Shown: positions 5,924 through 13,126 of the stretch, piece after piece
Position numbering within the stretch: position 1 is the stretch's first letter
Layout of the letters: each line of letters begins with the position of its first letter
Program-made: the position numbers and the translations under genes
Source of the DNA: JBBARC01 sp040400005
GTDB taxonomy: Bacteria; Pseudomonadota; Alphaproteobacteria; Acetobacterales; Acetobacteraceae
Length of the DNA: 13,163 nucleotides
Assembly: GCA_040400005.1 (NCBI GenBank)
Contig: JBBARC010000066.1
Coordinates: 1 to 13,163, forward strand
Direction: 5' to 3'
Notes under the pieces: generated by a model
What the model was told of the DNA's origin: nothing
What the model saw: only the letters and a program-made list of their open reading frames with translations
Database searches by the model: none

Positions 5924-7059
5924 GTGGCGCATTGCCAGACGTTGCGGGTGCGCGGCTGCTGGTGATTAAGCTGGGCAGTGCGTTGGTTGTGGATGCCGCG
6001 CAAGCCGCCCCGCGCACCGCGTGGTTGCACGGCGTTGCAGCCGACGTGGCAGCGGCCCGGGCGCGCGGCACAAAGGTGATTATCGTATCATCGGGCGCTA
6101 TTGCTTTGGCGCGGCGCACGCTGAATTTGACCCGGCCCAAATTGCGGCTGAACGAAAAACAGGCGGCCGCCGCCGTGGGGCAAATTCGCCTGGCCCAGGC
6201 CTGGACCGAGGCCTTGGCAGCGCACGGCATGATCGCCGCGCAATTGCTGCTTACTTTGGAAGATACCGAGGCTCGCCCGCGCTATTTGAACGCGCGCGCA
6301 ACCTTGCGCACGCTGCTGGATTTGGCTTGCGTGCCGGTGATTAACGAAAACGATAGTGTGGCGACCGCAGAAATTCGTTTTGGCGATAACGATCGCCTGG
6401 CCGCGCGGATTGCCGAAATGGTGGAAGCCGACCAGTTGGTGTTGTTTTCCGATATCGATGGTTTGTATACGGCCGACCCGCGGCGCGATGCCAGTGCCAC
6501 CCACATCCCCGTAGTGGCAGCGTTAACGCCGGAGATCGAAGCCGCCGGTGGCGACCCGCCGCCGGGATATTCCTCTGGCGGGATGCGCACAAAACTGGCG
6601 GCAGCCGGCATTGCCATGCAGGCCGGCTGTGCCATGGCGATTGCGCTGGGGCATCGCGAGCGGCCACTGACGGCTTTGCTGGAGGGGGCTCGCTGCACCT
6701 GGTTTCTGCCCAGCACCGATGCCCGCAGTGCGCGCAAGAGGTGGATTGCTGGCAGTCTCAGCCCCGCCGGCACGCTTGCGGTGGATGCAGGTGCGGCCCG
6801 CGCCTTGGCCGCCGGCGGATCACTGTTGGCGGCCGGTGTGCAGGCGGTAACCGGCGATTTTGAGGTGGGCGATACCGTGCTGGTGTGCGGGCCGGATGGC
6901 GTTAAAATCGCCCATGGGCTGGTGGCATATACCAGCGTTGATGCGGTGCGCATCGCCGGGCACCGGTCTGAAAAGATCGAATCGCTGATTGGCGTGCGCG
7001 GGCCCGATGAAATCATTCATCGCGATGACCTTGTGTTGCTGCGGCCCAATCTGACATAG
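5920..7059 (+). CDS. proB: Glutamate 5-kinase
   Basis: This enzyme phosphorylates glutamate, the first step of proline synthesis. The 379-residue product has an amino-acid kinase domain: VIKLGSALV at 15-23 with K17, SSGA at 57-60, KQAAAAVGQ at 80-88, VINENDSV at 140-147, GDNDRLAARIAEM at 155-167, LFSDIDGLYTADP at 175-187, and SSGGMRTK at 218-225. A C-terminal PUA domain follows from about 277. The reading frame is open upstream to 5686, but conserved sequence begins only near residue 10 of the chosen start, and ATG at 5920 overlaps the obgE stop as ATGA, so 5920 is preferred. The obgE-proB order is common in Alphaproteobacteria. A proA gene often follows proB, but here it is absent; it must be elsewhere. 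Confidence 0.95.
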   Translation: MSGALPDVAGARLLVIKLGSALVVDAAQAAPRTAWLHGVAADVAAARARGTKVIIVSSGAIALARRTLNLTRPKLRLNEKQAAAAVGQIRLAQAWTEALAAHGMIAAQLLLTLEDTEARPRYLNARATLRTLLDLACVPVINENDSVATAEIRFGDNDRLAARIAEMVEADQLVLFSDIDGLYTADPRRDASATHIPVVAALTPEIEAAGGDPPPGYSSGGMRTKLAAAGIAMQAGCAMAIALGHRERPLTALLEGARCTWFLPSTDARSARKRWIAGSLSPAGTLAVDAGAARALAAGGSLLAAGVQAVTGDFEVGDTVLVCGPDGVKIAHGLVAYTSVDAVRIAGHRSEKIESLIGVRGPDEIIHRDDLVLLRPNLT

Positions 7060-7125
7060 GGGAAGCTGATATAGTCGGGCTGGCATAGACGGCATGCACC
7101 CAAGCGCCTGAGAGAGACACGCCGC

Positions 7126-8244
7126 ATGATAAACGCCACCAGTATTGCAGATTTGGGCGCCTGGCTGCGCGAGGCGGCCTGGCCGTTATGGCTCAAGCGC
7201 GGGGTAAGCGCCGATGGCGTTGGTGGGCTGGCCGGGTTTGTCGAATCGCTGGAACCTAGCACGTTAACCTGCCGCGCCAATTTTAGGCGTTTGCGGGTGG
7301 CGGCGCGGCAAACCTACGTGTTTTCACAAGGATTTCACGACGGGCTTGCGGGCGCTGAAGATGCCGTGGCGTTGGGTATTGGTTTTTTTGCGCAACATGC
7401 GGCGCAGCCCGATGGTGGCCACGCCTGGCGGTTTGACCTGAACAATCGGGCGATCGATACCACACGGGATTTATACGATCATGCCTTTGTGCTGTTGGCA
7501 CTGACCTCAGCTGCCGGGGTTTTTCCGCGCGAAATGATGCATGATGAGGCGCGCCATTTGTTGCGCTATATTCAAGAAGTTTTTGTGCACCCCGCCGGGG
7601 GCTATGGCGAAAGCGTGCCACCATCTTCACCGCGCCGGCAAAACCCGCACATGCATTTGTTAGAATCCCTGCTGGCAGCGTACGAAACCTTTGGGGATAC
7701 GGCATTTTTGGATGCAGCGCGGCCGCTGGTAGATTTGTTTGTTGATCGCTTTTTTGTGGCTGATGCCGGGGTGATTGGCGAATATTTTTTCGATGATCTT
7801 TCCCCTATGCGCGATGAGAATGGCATGGTGGGGTTTGAGCCGGGGCATCATTGCGAATGGGTGTGGCTGCTGGATTGGTATCAGCGTTATGCCGGGCCCG
7901 ATACGCGGCTAGCGGCGTTTTCGGCTCAGTTGATGGCGGCGGTGGATAAATGTGCAACGCCATTTGGCGTGCCCGATGCGGTGCGCCAGGATGGCAAAAT
8001 TACCACCGGCAGCTATCGCTTATGGCCGCAGACAGAGCGGTTAAAGGCCGAGCTTTTGCGCGCCGATAGCAGTGATGCGCTGGTTGCCAATGCGGTGGCT
8101 CAATTGGCAAGTTGGCTGCACCCCAACGGGCTGTGGGATGAACGCCGCGATCCCCGTGGCACGCCAATGGCCGGCGACGTGCCGGCAAGTTCGCTGTATC
8201 ATTTAACCTGCGCCATTCTCACAGCCGAGCAGATCGTGGCATGA
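7126..8244 (+). CDS. AGE-family sugar epimerase/isomerase
   Basis: The 372-residue product belongs to the N-acylglucosamine 2-epimerase (AGE) family, all-helical (alpha/alpha)6 barrels that epimerise or isomerise sugars such as N-acylglucosamine, mannose or cellobiose. Seen: R61 in a RQTYVFSQG segment, NPHMHLLES at 173-181, EPGHHCEWVWLL at 238-249 (H241 and E244 are likely active-site residues), RLWPQTERLKA at 298-308, and ASSLYHL at 354-360 with H359 as the likely second catalytic His. There is no signal peptide, so it is cytosolic. GAGAGAG at 7110-7116 is a weak ribosome binding site 9 bases before the ATG. It lies 66 bases after proB and overlaps sufE by ATGA. Substrate unknown; a mannose isomerase-like role is as likely as any. 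Confidence 0.88.
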   Translation: MINATSIADLGAWLREAAWPLWLKRGVSADGVGGLAGFVESLEPSTLTCRANFRRLRVAARQTYVFSQGFHDGLAGAEDAVALGIGFFAQHAAQPDGGHAWRFDLNNRAIDTTRDLYDHAFVLLALTSAAGVFPREMMHDEARHLLRYIQEVFVHPAGGYGESVPPSSPRRQNPHMHLLESLLAAYETFGDTAFLDAARPLVDLFVDRFFVADAGVIGEYFFDDLSPMRDENGMVGFEPGHHCEWVWLLDWYQRYAGPDTRLAAFSAQLMAAVDKCATPFGVPDAVRQDGKITTGSYRLWPQTERLKAELLRADSSDALVANAVAQLASWLHPNGLWDERRDPRGTPMAGDVPASSLYHLTCAILTAEQIVA

Positions 8245-8696
8245 TAACTGGCGCAGCCATTGCCCCGTTTGTGCAGCCGCGTGATGCAAGTGCGGCCGAT
8301 GCGATTGCCGATATTGCCGATAGCCTGGATGTGTTTGACGATTGGATGGATCGCTATGGCTGGATCATTGATTTAGGCAAAGCACTGCCGGCATTTCCCA
8401 CCGATTGGCAAGATGATAGCCACCGTGTGCCGGGTTGCCAAAGCAAAGTGTGGATGCAGGCCGATTTGCGTGATGGGCGGATGTATTTGGCCGGCGCATC
8501 TGATGCCGCCATTGTCTCTGGTTTGGTTGCCTTGTTGCTGCGGGTTTATTCGGGCCGCACCCCGCGTGAGGTGTTGGATACCGACCCGGTGTTTTTAAAA
8601 AGCCTCGGCCTAATCGAAGCTTTGTCTACCAATCGCGGCAATGGCATTGCCGCCATGGCGCGCGCCATTCGCGAACAGGCGGCGCGGTTGGTGTGA
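8241..8696 (+). CDS. sufE: SufE-type cysteine desulfuration protein
   Basis: The 151-residue product is a SufE-like protein, which takes sulfur from a cysteine desulfurase for Fe-S cluster building. The key segment is HRVPGCQSKVW at 61-71, with C66 as the sulfur-accepting cysteine. The FDDWMDRYGWIIDLGKALP helix lies earlier, at 32-50. The IEALSTNRGNGIAAM segment near the C-terminus is a variant of the usual GLSPTRxNG loop. The ATG at 8241 overlaps the stop of the epimerase gene as ATGA. No SufS or other suf gene is in the window, so its partner enzyme must be encoded elsewhere. Stand-alone sufE genes are common in Alphaproteobacteria. Confidence 0.93.
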   Translation: MITGAAIAPFVQPRDASAADAIADIADSLDVFDDWMDRYGWIIDLGKALPAFPTDWQDDSHRVPGCQSKVWMQADLRDGRMYLAGASDAAIVSGLVALLLRVYSGRTPREVLDTDPVFLKSLGLIEALSTNRGNGIAAMARAIREQAARLV

Positions 8697-10099
8697 TGAA
8701 ACGCGTGGCCCTTGCCGTGATGTGCGCGGTGAGCCTGCCGGCATGGGCGGTATGCCCTGGGTATAGTGTTTGCCCAAGCGTGGATTATGCCGCTGTCGTG
8801 GCGCACGATCCGGCGTTGCAAAAATATCTGACCGACATTGACGTTGCCGAAAATCGCGCCATCGCCAATTTTGGCGCGCGGCAGATTTTTGCCGATTTGC
8901 TGGCAAGCCTGGGGGAGGCGATTGTGTTTGATCGCGGCCTGTCGGTGAACGGCAACCAAGCCTGCGCCTTCTGCCACACTGCCAATGCCGGGTTTCGCGG
9001 CGCAGTTGTGGCGTTTAACCAGGCTGGGGGCGTTTTTCCGGGGTCGGTGACCAGCCGTGCAGGGTTTCGCGTGCCGCAAAGCCTGGCCTATGCGGCATTT
9101 TCGCAACCCTTAGCCTGGCACGCCGATATAAGCGATTTTCGTGGCGGTAATTTTTGGGATGGCCGCGCAACCGGGCGTGCGCACGCAAGCCCGGCGATGG
9201 AACAGGCGATGGAGCCGTTTACCAACCCGTTTGAAATGGCACTGCCGGATACTGCGTGCGCGGTGCGGCGCGTGGTGCGTGGCCGCTATGGCGCAATGTT
9301 TACCAAAATTTGGGGGCAGGGGGCGGCGGCAATCGCCTGGCCGGCTAAGGCCGATGCTGTGTGTGCCGTGCCAGCAGGTGGTACCCACCCGGTAAAGCTG
9401 GCCCTATCGCCGGCCGAACGGGCGATTGCCGATACCGCGTTTCAGCAGATTGCATCAACCATTGTGGCGTTCGAAATGTCCACCCATGCCTCAGCGTTTA
9501 GTTCTAAATTTGATGCGTGGCAGGCTGGGCTTGCCAAGTTTTCCACCGATGAACAGCGTGGGTGGGATGTGTTTAACGGTGCAGGCGGTTGCGCTACGTG
9601 CCACGCTGCCAGTGGTGCGCGGCCGTTATTTACCAATTTTTCGTATGTGCATCTGGCGCTGCCAGTATCCCAGCCAGCGGCCTACACATACGAAAACCGC
9701 GCTGATGCGGCAGGCTATGTCGCTAACCCTGCAGGTATTGGCTTTATAGATCATGGGCTGGCCGGCGTGCTGGCAGCATCGCCAGCGGCTGACTGGCGCC
9801 AGCGCGCACCGGCCTATGAGGCCGCCTTTGCAACGCCCAGCCTGCGCAATGTCGCAGCCTTACCTGCGCAGGGGATGTCGGCCGCCTACATGCACAATGG
9901 TCGTATCGCCACACTTGCGGCGGCCGTGCATTTTTTCAATGCGGTGGGGATCCCCGCTGATGCCGCCCAGCGTGCCCATGCCCCGGCCGGGCCGTTGCAC
10001 CTAATCGCCGCCGATGAGCGCGCCTTAGTGGCGTTTCTGGGCACACTGACCGATGGCTATTACCGCGCAGGCGCCCTGACCCCGGCGGTGACCCGTTGA
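8696..10099 (+). CDS. Secreted diheme cytochrome c peroxidase / MauG-family protein
   Basis: With the ATG at 8696 the product has 467 residues. Its A overlaps the sufE stop (TGATG); a GTG at 8693 would add one residue. A signal peptide ends near AWA (about residue 18), placing the protein in the periplasm. Two c-type heme sites are present, CAFCH at 90-94 and CATCH at 299-303. Other family marks are FWDGRATG at about 153-160, TNPFEMALP at about 176-184, and YMHNGRIATL at about 398-407. The family includes bacterial cytochrome c peroxidases, which reduce hydrogen peroxide, and MauG, which modifies a partner protein. No partner gene is adjacent, so peroxidase is the simpler reading. Four cysteines outside the heme sites (about 20, 26, 188 and 223) could form disulfides. 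Confidence 0.9.
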   Translation: MKRVALAVMCAVSLPAWAVCPGYSVCPSVDYAAVVAHDPALQKYLTDIDVAENRAIANFGARQIFADLLASLGEAIVFDRGLSVNGNQACAFCHTANAGFRGAVVAFNQAGGVFPGSVTSRAGFRVPQSLAYAAFSQPLAWHADISDFRGGNFWDGRATGRAHASPAMEQAMEPFTNPFEMALPDTACAVRRVVRGRYGAMFTKIWGQGAAAIAWPAKADAVCAVPAGGTHPVKLALSPAERAIADTAFQQIASTIVAFEMSTHASAFSSKFDAWQAGLAKFSTDEQRGWDVFNGAGGCATCHAASGARPLFTNFSYVHLALPVSQPAAYTYENRADAAGYVANPAGIGFIDHGLAGVLAASPAADWRQRAPAYEAAFATPSLRNVAALPAQGMSAAYMHNGRIATLAAAVHFFNAVGIPADAAQRAHAPAGPLHLIAADERALVAFLGTLTDGYYRAGALTPAVTR

Positions 10100-10167
10100 G
10101 AAGGCCAGATTGGCGCCAAGCCCGCGTTTTGCCGGTGCCCTTGCGAATCCCTCCCTCATGCTGCCAT

Positions 10168-10276
10168 GCACCACTAGATTTTGTGGTCAATTGAAAGTTG
10201 TCCACAAGTTTTTGTGGTTGGCCGGTTGATCCCACCGCGCATCCCTGTCACTTTACCTACTGCATCTAGTGGGTGC
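10168..10276. repeat. Inverted repeat arms around the gcrA leader
   Basis: GCACCACTAGAT (10168-10179) and ATCTAGTGGGTGC (10264-10276) are inverted copies. Nine pairs are uninterrupted, then one G is bulged and three more pairs follow. The 84 bases between hold two TTGTGG copies (10181, 10212) and one CCACAA (10202). The right arm ends just before the putative gcrA ribosome binding site. It may be a long-range RNA stem, a pair of protein sites, or chance. Confidence 0.45.
10198..10206 (+). promoter_or_regulatory. DnaA-box-like site upstream of gcrA
   Basis: TTGTCCACA differs from the DnaA box TTATCCACA at one position. It lies 89 bases before the gcrA ATG. In Caulobacter, DnaA is known to promote gcrA transcription, so a box here makes sense. 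A GAATC site, the type methylated by CcrM, lies farther upstream at 10145-10149. Confidence 0.45.
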
Positions 10277-10295
10277 CAAGGCGGGGGATCGCAAT

Positions 10296-10778
10296 ATGGA
10301 GTGGAACGAGGACACCATCGAACGGCTTCGGGCACTATGGGCCGAGGGCCATTCCACCGCCGAAATTGGCCGCCGTATGGGGGTCTCTAAAAATGCAGTG
10401 GTCGGCAAAGCCCACCGCTTGAACCTGGCGTCCCGCCCATCACCCATTCGGCGCGATGGTGAACGCTCGCCGCGCAAGCGCCTGCCGCGCCGGGTTAGTG
10501 GTCCGACCTTGCCCGCTCTGTCGGCTACTCTTGCCCCCATGCTGCCCGAACCGCCCCGCGTGGCCATCGTGCGCCAGGCCATGCCGCCCGTGCTGCGTGC
10601 CGTGCCGGCACCACGCCCGGGCGCCCGCGTTACCCCCTGCTGCTGGCCAATCGGTGAGCCTGGCACACGCAGTTTCCGGTTTTGCGATGTCGATGCTATC
10701 GCCGGTAAGCCGTATTGCGATGACCATTCCGCACTGGCCTATGTGCGGGTTAAGGATAAGAAAGAAGACGCCGCGTAA
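10296..10778 (+). CDS. gcrA: GcrA family cell-cycle regulator
   Basis: GcrA works with sigma-70 RNA polymerase and reads CcrM methylation (GANTC) to time cell-cycle genes in Alphaproteobacteria. The 160-residue product opens with the family start MEWNEDTIERLRALWAEG and a helix-turn-helix region continuing through AEIGRRMGVSKNAVVGKAHRL (22-42). A long Pro/Arg-rich linker follows. The C-terminal block runs from about 114: CCWPIGEPG, then FCDVD and GKPYCDDH. C115/C116, C130, C141 and H144 form a possible metal-binding set. A GTG nine codons upstream keeps the frame open, but the family starts at this Met, and AAGGCGGGGG at 10278-10287 suits it as ribosome binding site. The Arg-rich linker is about 50 residues. 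Confidence 0.94.
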   Translation: MEWNEDTIERLRALWAEGHSTAEIGRRMGVSKNAVVGKAHRLNLASRPSPIRRDGERSPRKRLPRRVSGPTLPALSATLAPMLPEPPRVAIVRQAMPPVLRAVPAPRPGARVTPCCWPIGEPGTRSFRFCDVDAIAGKPYCDDHSALAYVRVKDKKEDAA

Positions 10779-10782
10779 TTAA

Positions 10783-10798
10783 GAAAGAGTCTTCTTTT
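10783..10798 (+). terminator. Weak U-rich hairpin after gcrA
   Basis: GAAAGA (10783-10788) can pair with TCTTTT (10793-10798), with one G-U pair and a GTCT loop. It starts 4 bases after the gcrA stop codon. The stem is short and AT-rich, so termination here is only possible. A GAGTC site lies at 10787-10791. The remaining 89 bases before icd show no better terminator. Confidence 0.3.
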
Positions 10799-10887
10799 AT
10801 GATCTTGGGTAGGGTGGCGCTTCTGAACCGTGTGTTACCGGTGAACCCCGGTGTGCCATCTGCCCTTCGAAAAAGGCGTGGTTTCCT

Positions 10888-12108
10888 TTATCCCGCGCTA
10901 ATTGCTGTGTTTAAATTCCGGTCAATTTCCGCCAGAAAATTCTGCGTGTTCATCCACGGCTGATTAGCCCCCACCAAAATGGCCAAATCCTTGGTCATGG
11001 CGCCGGATTCCACGGTGCTGATGCACACTTTTTCCAGGCTTTCGGCAAAGGCCGTAACATCAGGCGTGCCGTCAAATCGGCCGCGGTAAATCAGCCCGCG
11101 GGTCCAGGCAAAGATCGAGGCGATCGGGTTAGTGCTGGTTTCGCGCCCAGCCTGGTGTTCGCGGAAGTGACGGGTGACGGTGCCGTGGGCGGCTTCACTT
11201 TCTACCGTTTTGCCATCCGGGCTCATGAGCACGGAGGTCATTAACCCCAGTGAGCCAAACCCTTGCGCCACGATATCGCTTTGCACATCGCCATCGTAAT
11301 TTTTGCAGGCCCAAATATAGCCGCCCGACCATTTCAAGGCGCAAGCCACCATGTCGTCGATCAGCCGGTGTTCGTAATGCAGCCCGTGCGCCTTGTAGCG
11401 TTCGACAAATTCGGCCTGATAAATTTCCTCAAACACGTCCTTAAACATACCGTCATAGGCTTTAAGGATGGTGTTTTTGGTTGATAGATACACCGGGTAA
11501 TCGCGCGCTAGGCCGTAGTTAAACGTGGCGCGGGCAAACCCTTCAATCGATGCCCGCGTGTTGTGCATGCCCATGGTAACGCCAGGGCCTTTAAAATCAT
11601 GCACTTCCATACTCACCGGCGCGCTGCCATCGGCCGGGGTGTACACCAGGTGCACCTTGCCAGGCCCAGGAATCTTGGCTTCCACCGCGCGATAAATATC
11701 GCCATAGGCGTGGCGGCCAATCACAATCGGCTGAGTCCAATGCGGCACAAGCCTATGCACATTAGCGCAAATGATCGGCTCGCGAAAAATCGTGCCATCC
11801 AGAATATTGCGGATCGTGCCGTTCGGGCTGCGCCACATGCGCTTGAGGTTGAATTCCTTTACCCGCGCTTCGTCCGGCGTGATCGTCGCGCACTTCACGC
11901 CAACCCCGTACTGCTTAATCGCCAGGGCGGAATCGATGGTTACCTGATCATCGGTGGCGTCACGGTGCTCAATGCCCAGATCGTAATATTTCAGGTCGAT
12001 GTCGAGATACGGCAGGATCAGCTTTTCTTTGATGAAACCCCAGATGATGCGGGTCATCTCATCGCCATCAAGCTCAACAACCGGGGTTTTTACCGTGATC
12101 TTCGCCAT
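10888..12108 (-). CDS. icd: NADP-dependent isocitrate dehydrogenase
   Basis: The enzyme converts isocitrate to 2-oxoglutarate and CO2 with NADPH formation in the citric acid cycle. The 406-residue product aligns almost position for position with the homodimeric eukaryote-like class, as in human IDH1. Visible: GDEMTRIIW at 15-23; ATITPDEARV at 74-83; SPNGTIRNIL at 94-103; R109; IGRHAYGD at 130-137 with R132; Y139; STKNTILKAYDG at 209-220 with K211; metal-ligand aspartates near D251, D274 and D278; and HGTVTRH at 308-314, whose R313/H314 fit NADP binding. The frame stays open to 12555, but homology starts at the Met at 12108. AGGCAGGG (12120-12113) lies just upstream as ribosome binding site. 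The gene is divergent from the SDR gene and convergent with gcrA. Confidence 0.97.
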   Translation of the reverse strand: MAKITVKTPVVELDGDEMTRIIWGFIKEKLILPYLDIDLKYYDLGIEHRDATDDQVTIDSALAIKQYGVGVKCATITPDEARVKEFNLKRMWRSPNGTIRNILDGTIFREPIICANVHRLVPHWTQPIVIGRHAYGDIYRAVEAKIPGPGKVHLVYTPADGSAPVSMEVHDFKGPGVTMGMHNTRASIEGFARATFNYGLARDYPVYLSTKNTILKAYDGMFKDVFEEIYQAEFVERYKAHGLHYEHRLIDDMVACALKWSGGYIWACKNYDGDVQSDIVAQGFGSLGLMTSVLMSPDGKTVESEAAHGTVTRHFREHQAGRETSTNPIASIFAWTRGLIYRGRFDGTPDVTAFAESLEKVCISTVESGAMTKDLAILVGANQPWMNTQNFLAEIDRNLNTAISAG

Positions 12109-12237
12109 TAAACCCTGCCTTGTTTTGTGCCTGCCAGCAGAATCTGGCCCTGAGGCGTTTTGATGCGCCACCGCGCGCCGGGCCGCAACCCTTTGGCCGG
12201 CATGGGTGGTTTGACGCCTCACCCTTGACGAATACCA

Positions 12238-13074
12238 GTGCCCAGGCAATTTGCCGCACCCGCTATTAACAAAACAGGAAACGCCCCGATCGCCGCACCC
12301 CAAACCCCAGCCAACCCGTTCGACCTCACCGGCAAAGTCGCCCTGGTCACCGGTGGTAATGGCGGCATCGGCCTGGGCTTTGCCGAAGGCCTCGCCCGCG
12401 CCGGCGCCGATGTCGCCATCTGGGGCATGAATGAAGCTAAAAACGAAGCCGCCCGCGCCCGCCTCGCCCCCTACGGCCGCCGCGTGCTGGTGCTGAAGTG
12501 CGATGTCGGCGACGAAGCCGCGATCGACGCCGGCTTCGCCGAAACCCTGCACCACATGGGCCGCGTTGATGGCGTTTACGCCAATGCCGGCATCGGCGGC
12601 GCCAGCGGCAATTTCGACCGCATGACCCTAAACCAATGGCAGCAAGTGATGCGCATCAACCTCGATGGCGTGTTTCTCACCTTCCGCGCCGCCGCCCGCC
12701 ACATGGTAACCCGCGACGGCGGCGGCGTTATGGTGGTGACATCCTCCATGGGCGCCATGATGGGCACCGCCCGCAACGAACACTACGGCGCCAGCAAAGG
12801 CGCCGTCATCTCCCTCATCCGCGGCCTCGCGGTAGAATACGCCCGCCACGGCATCCGCGCCCACGCAGTCCTGCCCGGCTGGGTGGAAACGGAAATGACC
12901 GACAAGCTCTTCGCCAACGAACGATTCAGCGCCGGCGTCATGCCCCGCATGCCCATGCGCCGCTGGGGCCAACCCGCCGATTTCGAAGGCATCGCCGTGT
13001 ATTTACTCAGTGAAGCCTCACGCTGGCACACCGGCGATTGCTTCATGATCGATGGTGGCTATTCGCTGTTTTAA
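12238..13074 (+). CDS. Short-chain dehydrogenase/reductase (SDR family)
   Basis: The 278-residue product is a classical SDR, an NAD(P)-linked oxidoreductase with a Rossmann fold. Seen: TGGNGGIG at 38-45 for cofactor binding, ANAGIGG at 115-121, and a catalytic set N141, S170, Y183 and K187 (YGASK). LPGWVETEM at 212-220 and a C-terminal DGG typical of 3-oxoacyl-ACP reductase/glucose dehydrogenase-like members are also present. The start is uncertain. The only usual start codon in frame is GTG at 12238, because a stop lies at 12226-12228. This gives about 27 extra residues, Pro/Ala-rich, before the fold begins at FDLTGKVALVTGG. An AGGA lies inside this extension but is followed by no ATG or GTG. 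Codons end mostly in C, unlike genes left of 10 kb. Substrate unknown. Confidence 0.9.
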   Translation: MPRQFAAPAINKTGNAPIAAPQTPANPFDLTGKVALVTGGNGGIGLGFAEGLARAGADVAIWGMNEAKNEAARARLAPYGRRVLVLKCDVGDEAAIDAGFAETLHHMGRVDGVYANAGIGGASGNFDRMTLNQWQQVMRINLDGVFLTFRAAARHMVTRDGGGVMVVTSSMGAMMGTARNEHYGASKGAVISLIRGLAVEYARHGIRAHAVLPGWVETEMTDKLFANERFSAGVMPRMPMRRWGQPADFEGIAVYLLSEASRWHTGDCFMIDGGYSLF

Positions 13075-13108
13075 GGCAACGCTAAGTATAGGATAAAACT
13101 TCTTTTTC

Positions 13109-13126
13109 TCGCGGATTCAACCGCGA
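13109..13126. other. Small hairpin downstream of the SDR gene
   Basis: TCGCGG (13109-13114) and CCGCGA (13121-13126) form a perfect 6-base stem around ATTCAA. It is preceded by a T-rich stretch (CTTCTTTTTC) and followed by AAA. No T run follows on either strand as a classical terminator needs. I see no gene in the remaining bases to the window end. Confidence 0.3.

Noticed and set aside
6282..7016. Long open frame opposite proB (244 codons), and similar long frames opposite icd, sufE and the PRC gene
   Set aside because: They are shadows of real genes in GC-rich DNA, with low-complexity Arg/Ala/His-rich products and no recognisable domains.
7047..7075. Promoter before the AGE epimerase gene based on TATAGT at 7070-7075
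   Set aside because: No acceptable -35 box lies 16-18 bases upstream, and read-through from proB is sufficient.
10269..10295. GTG start for gcrA at 10269
   Set aside because: The nine extra residues are not part of the GcrA family start; the ATG at 10296 begins the conserved MEWNED segment and has a purine-rich site before it.
10145..10791. GANTC sites on both sides of gcrA as a special cluster
   Set aside because: A GANTC site is expected about every 256 bases by chance, so two sites 640 bases apart are not enriched; only the upstream one is mentioned as context.
10779..10887. Possible dif site near the skew change
   Set aside because: The palindromic AT-rich stretch after gcrA lacks the two 11-base halves with a 6-base spacer of known dif sites.
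12109..12555. Upstream extension of the icd reading frame to 12555
   Set aside because: It lies antisense to the SDR gene, has no isocitrate dehydrogenase similarity, and the known enzyme start is at 12108.
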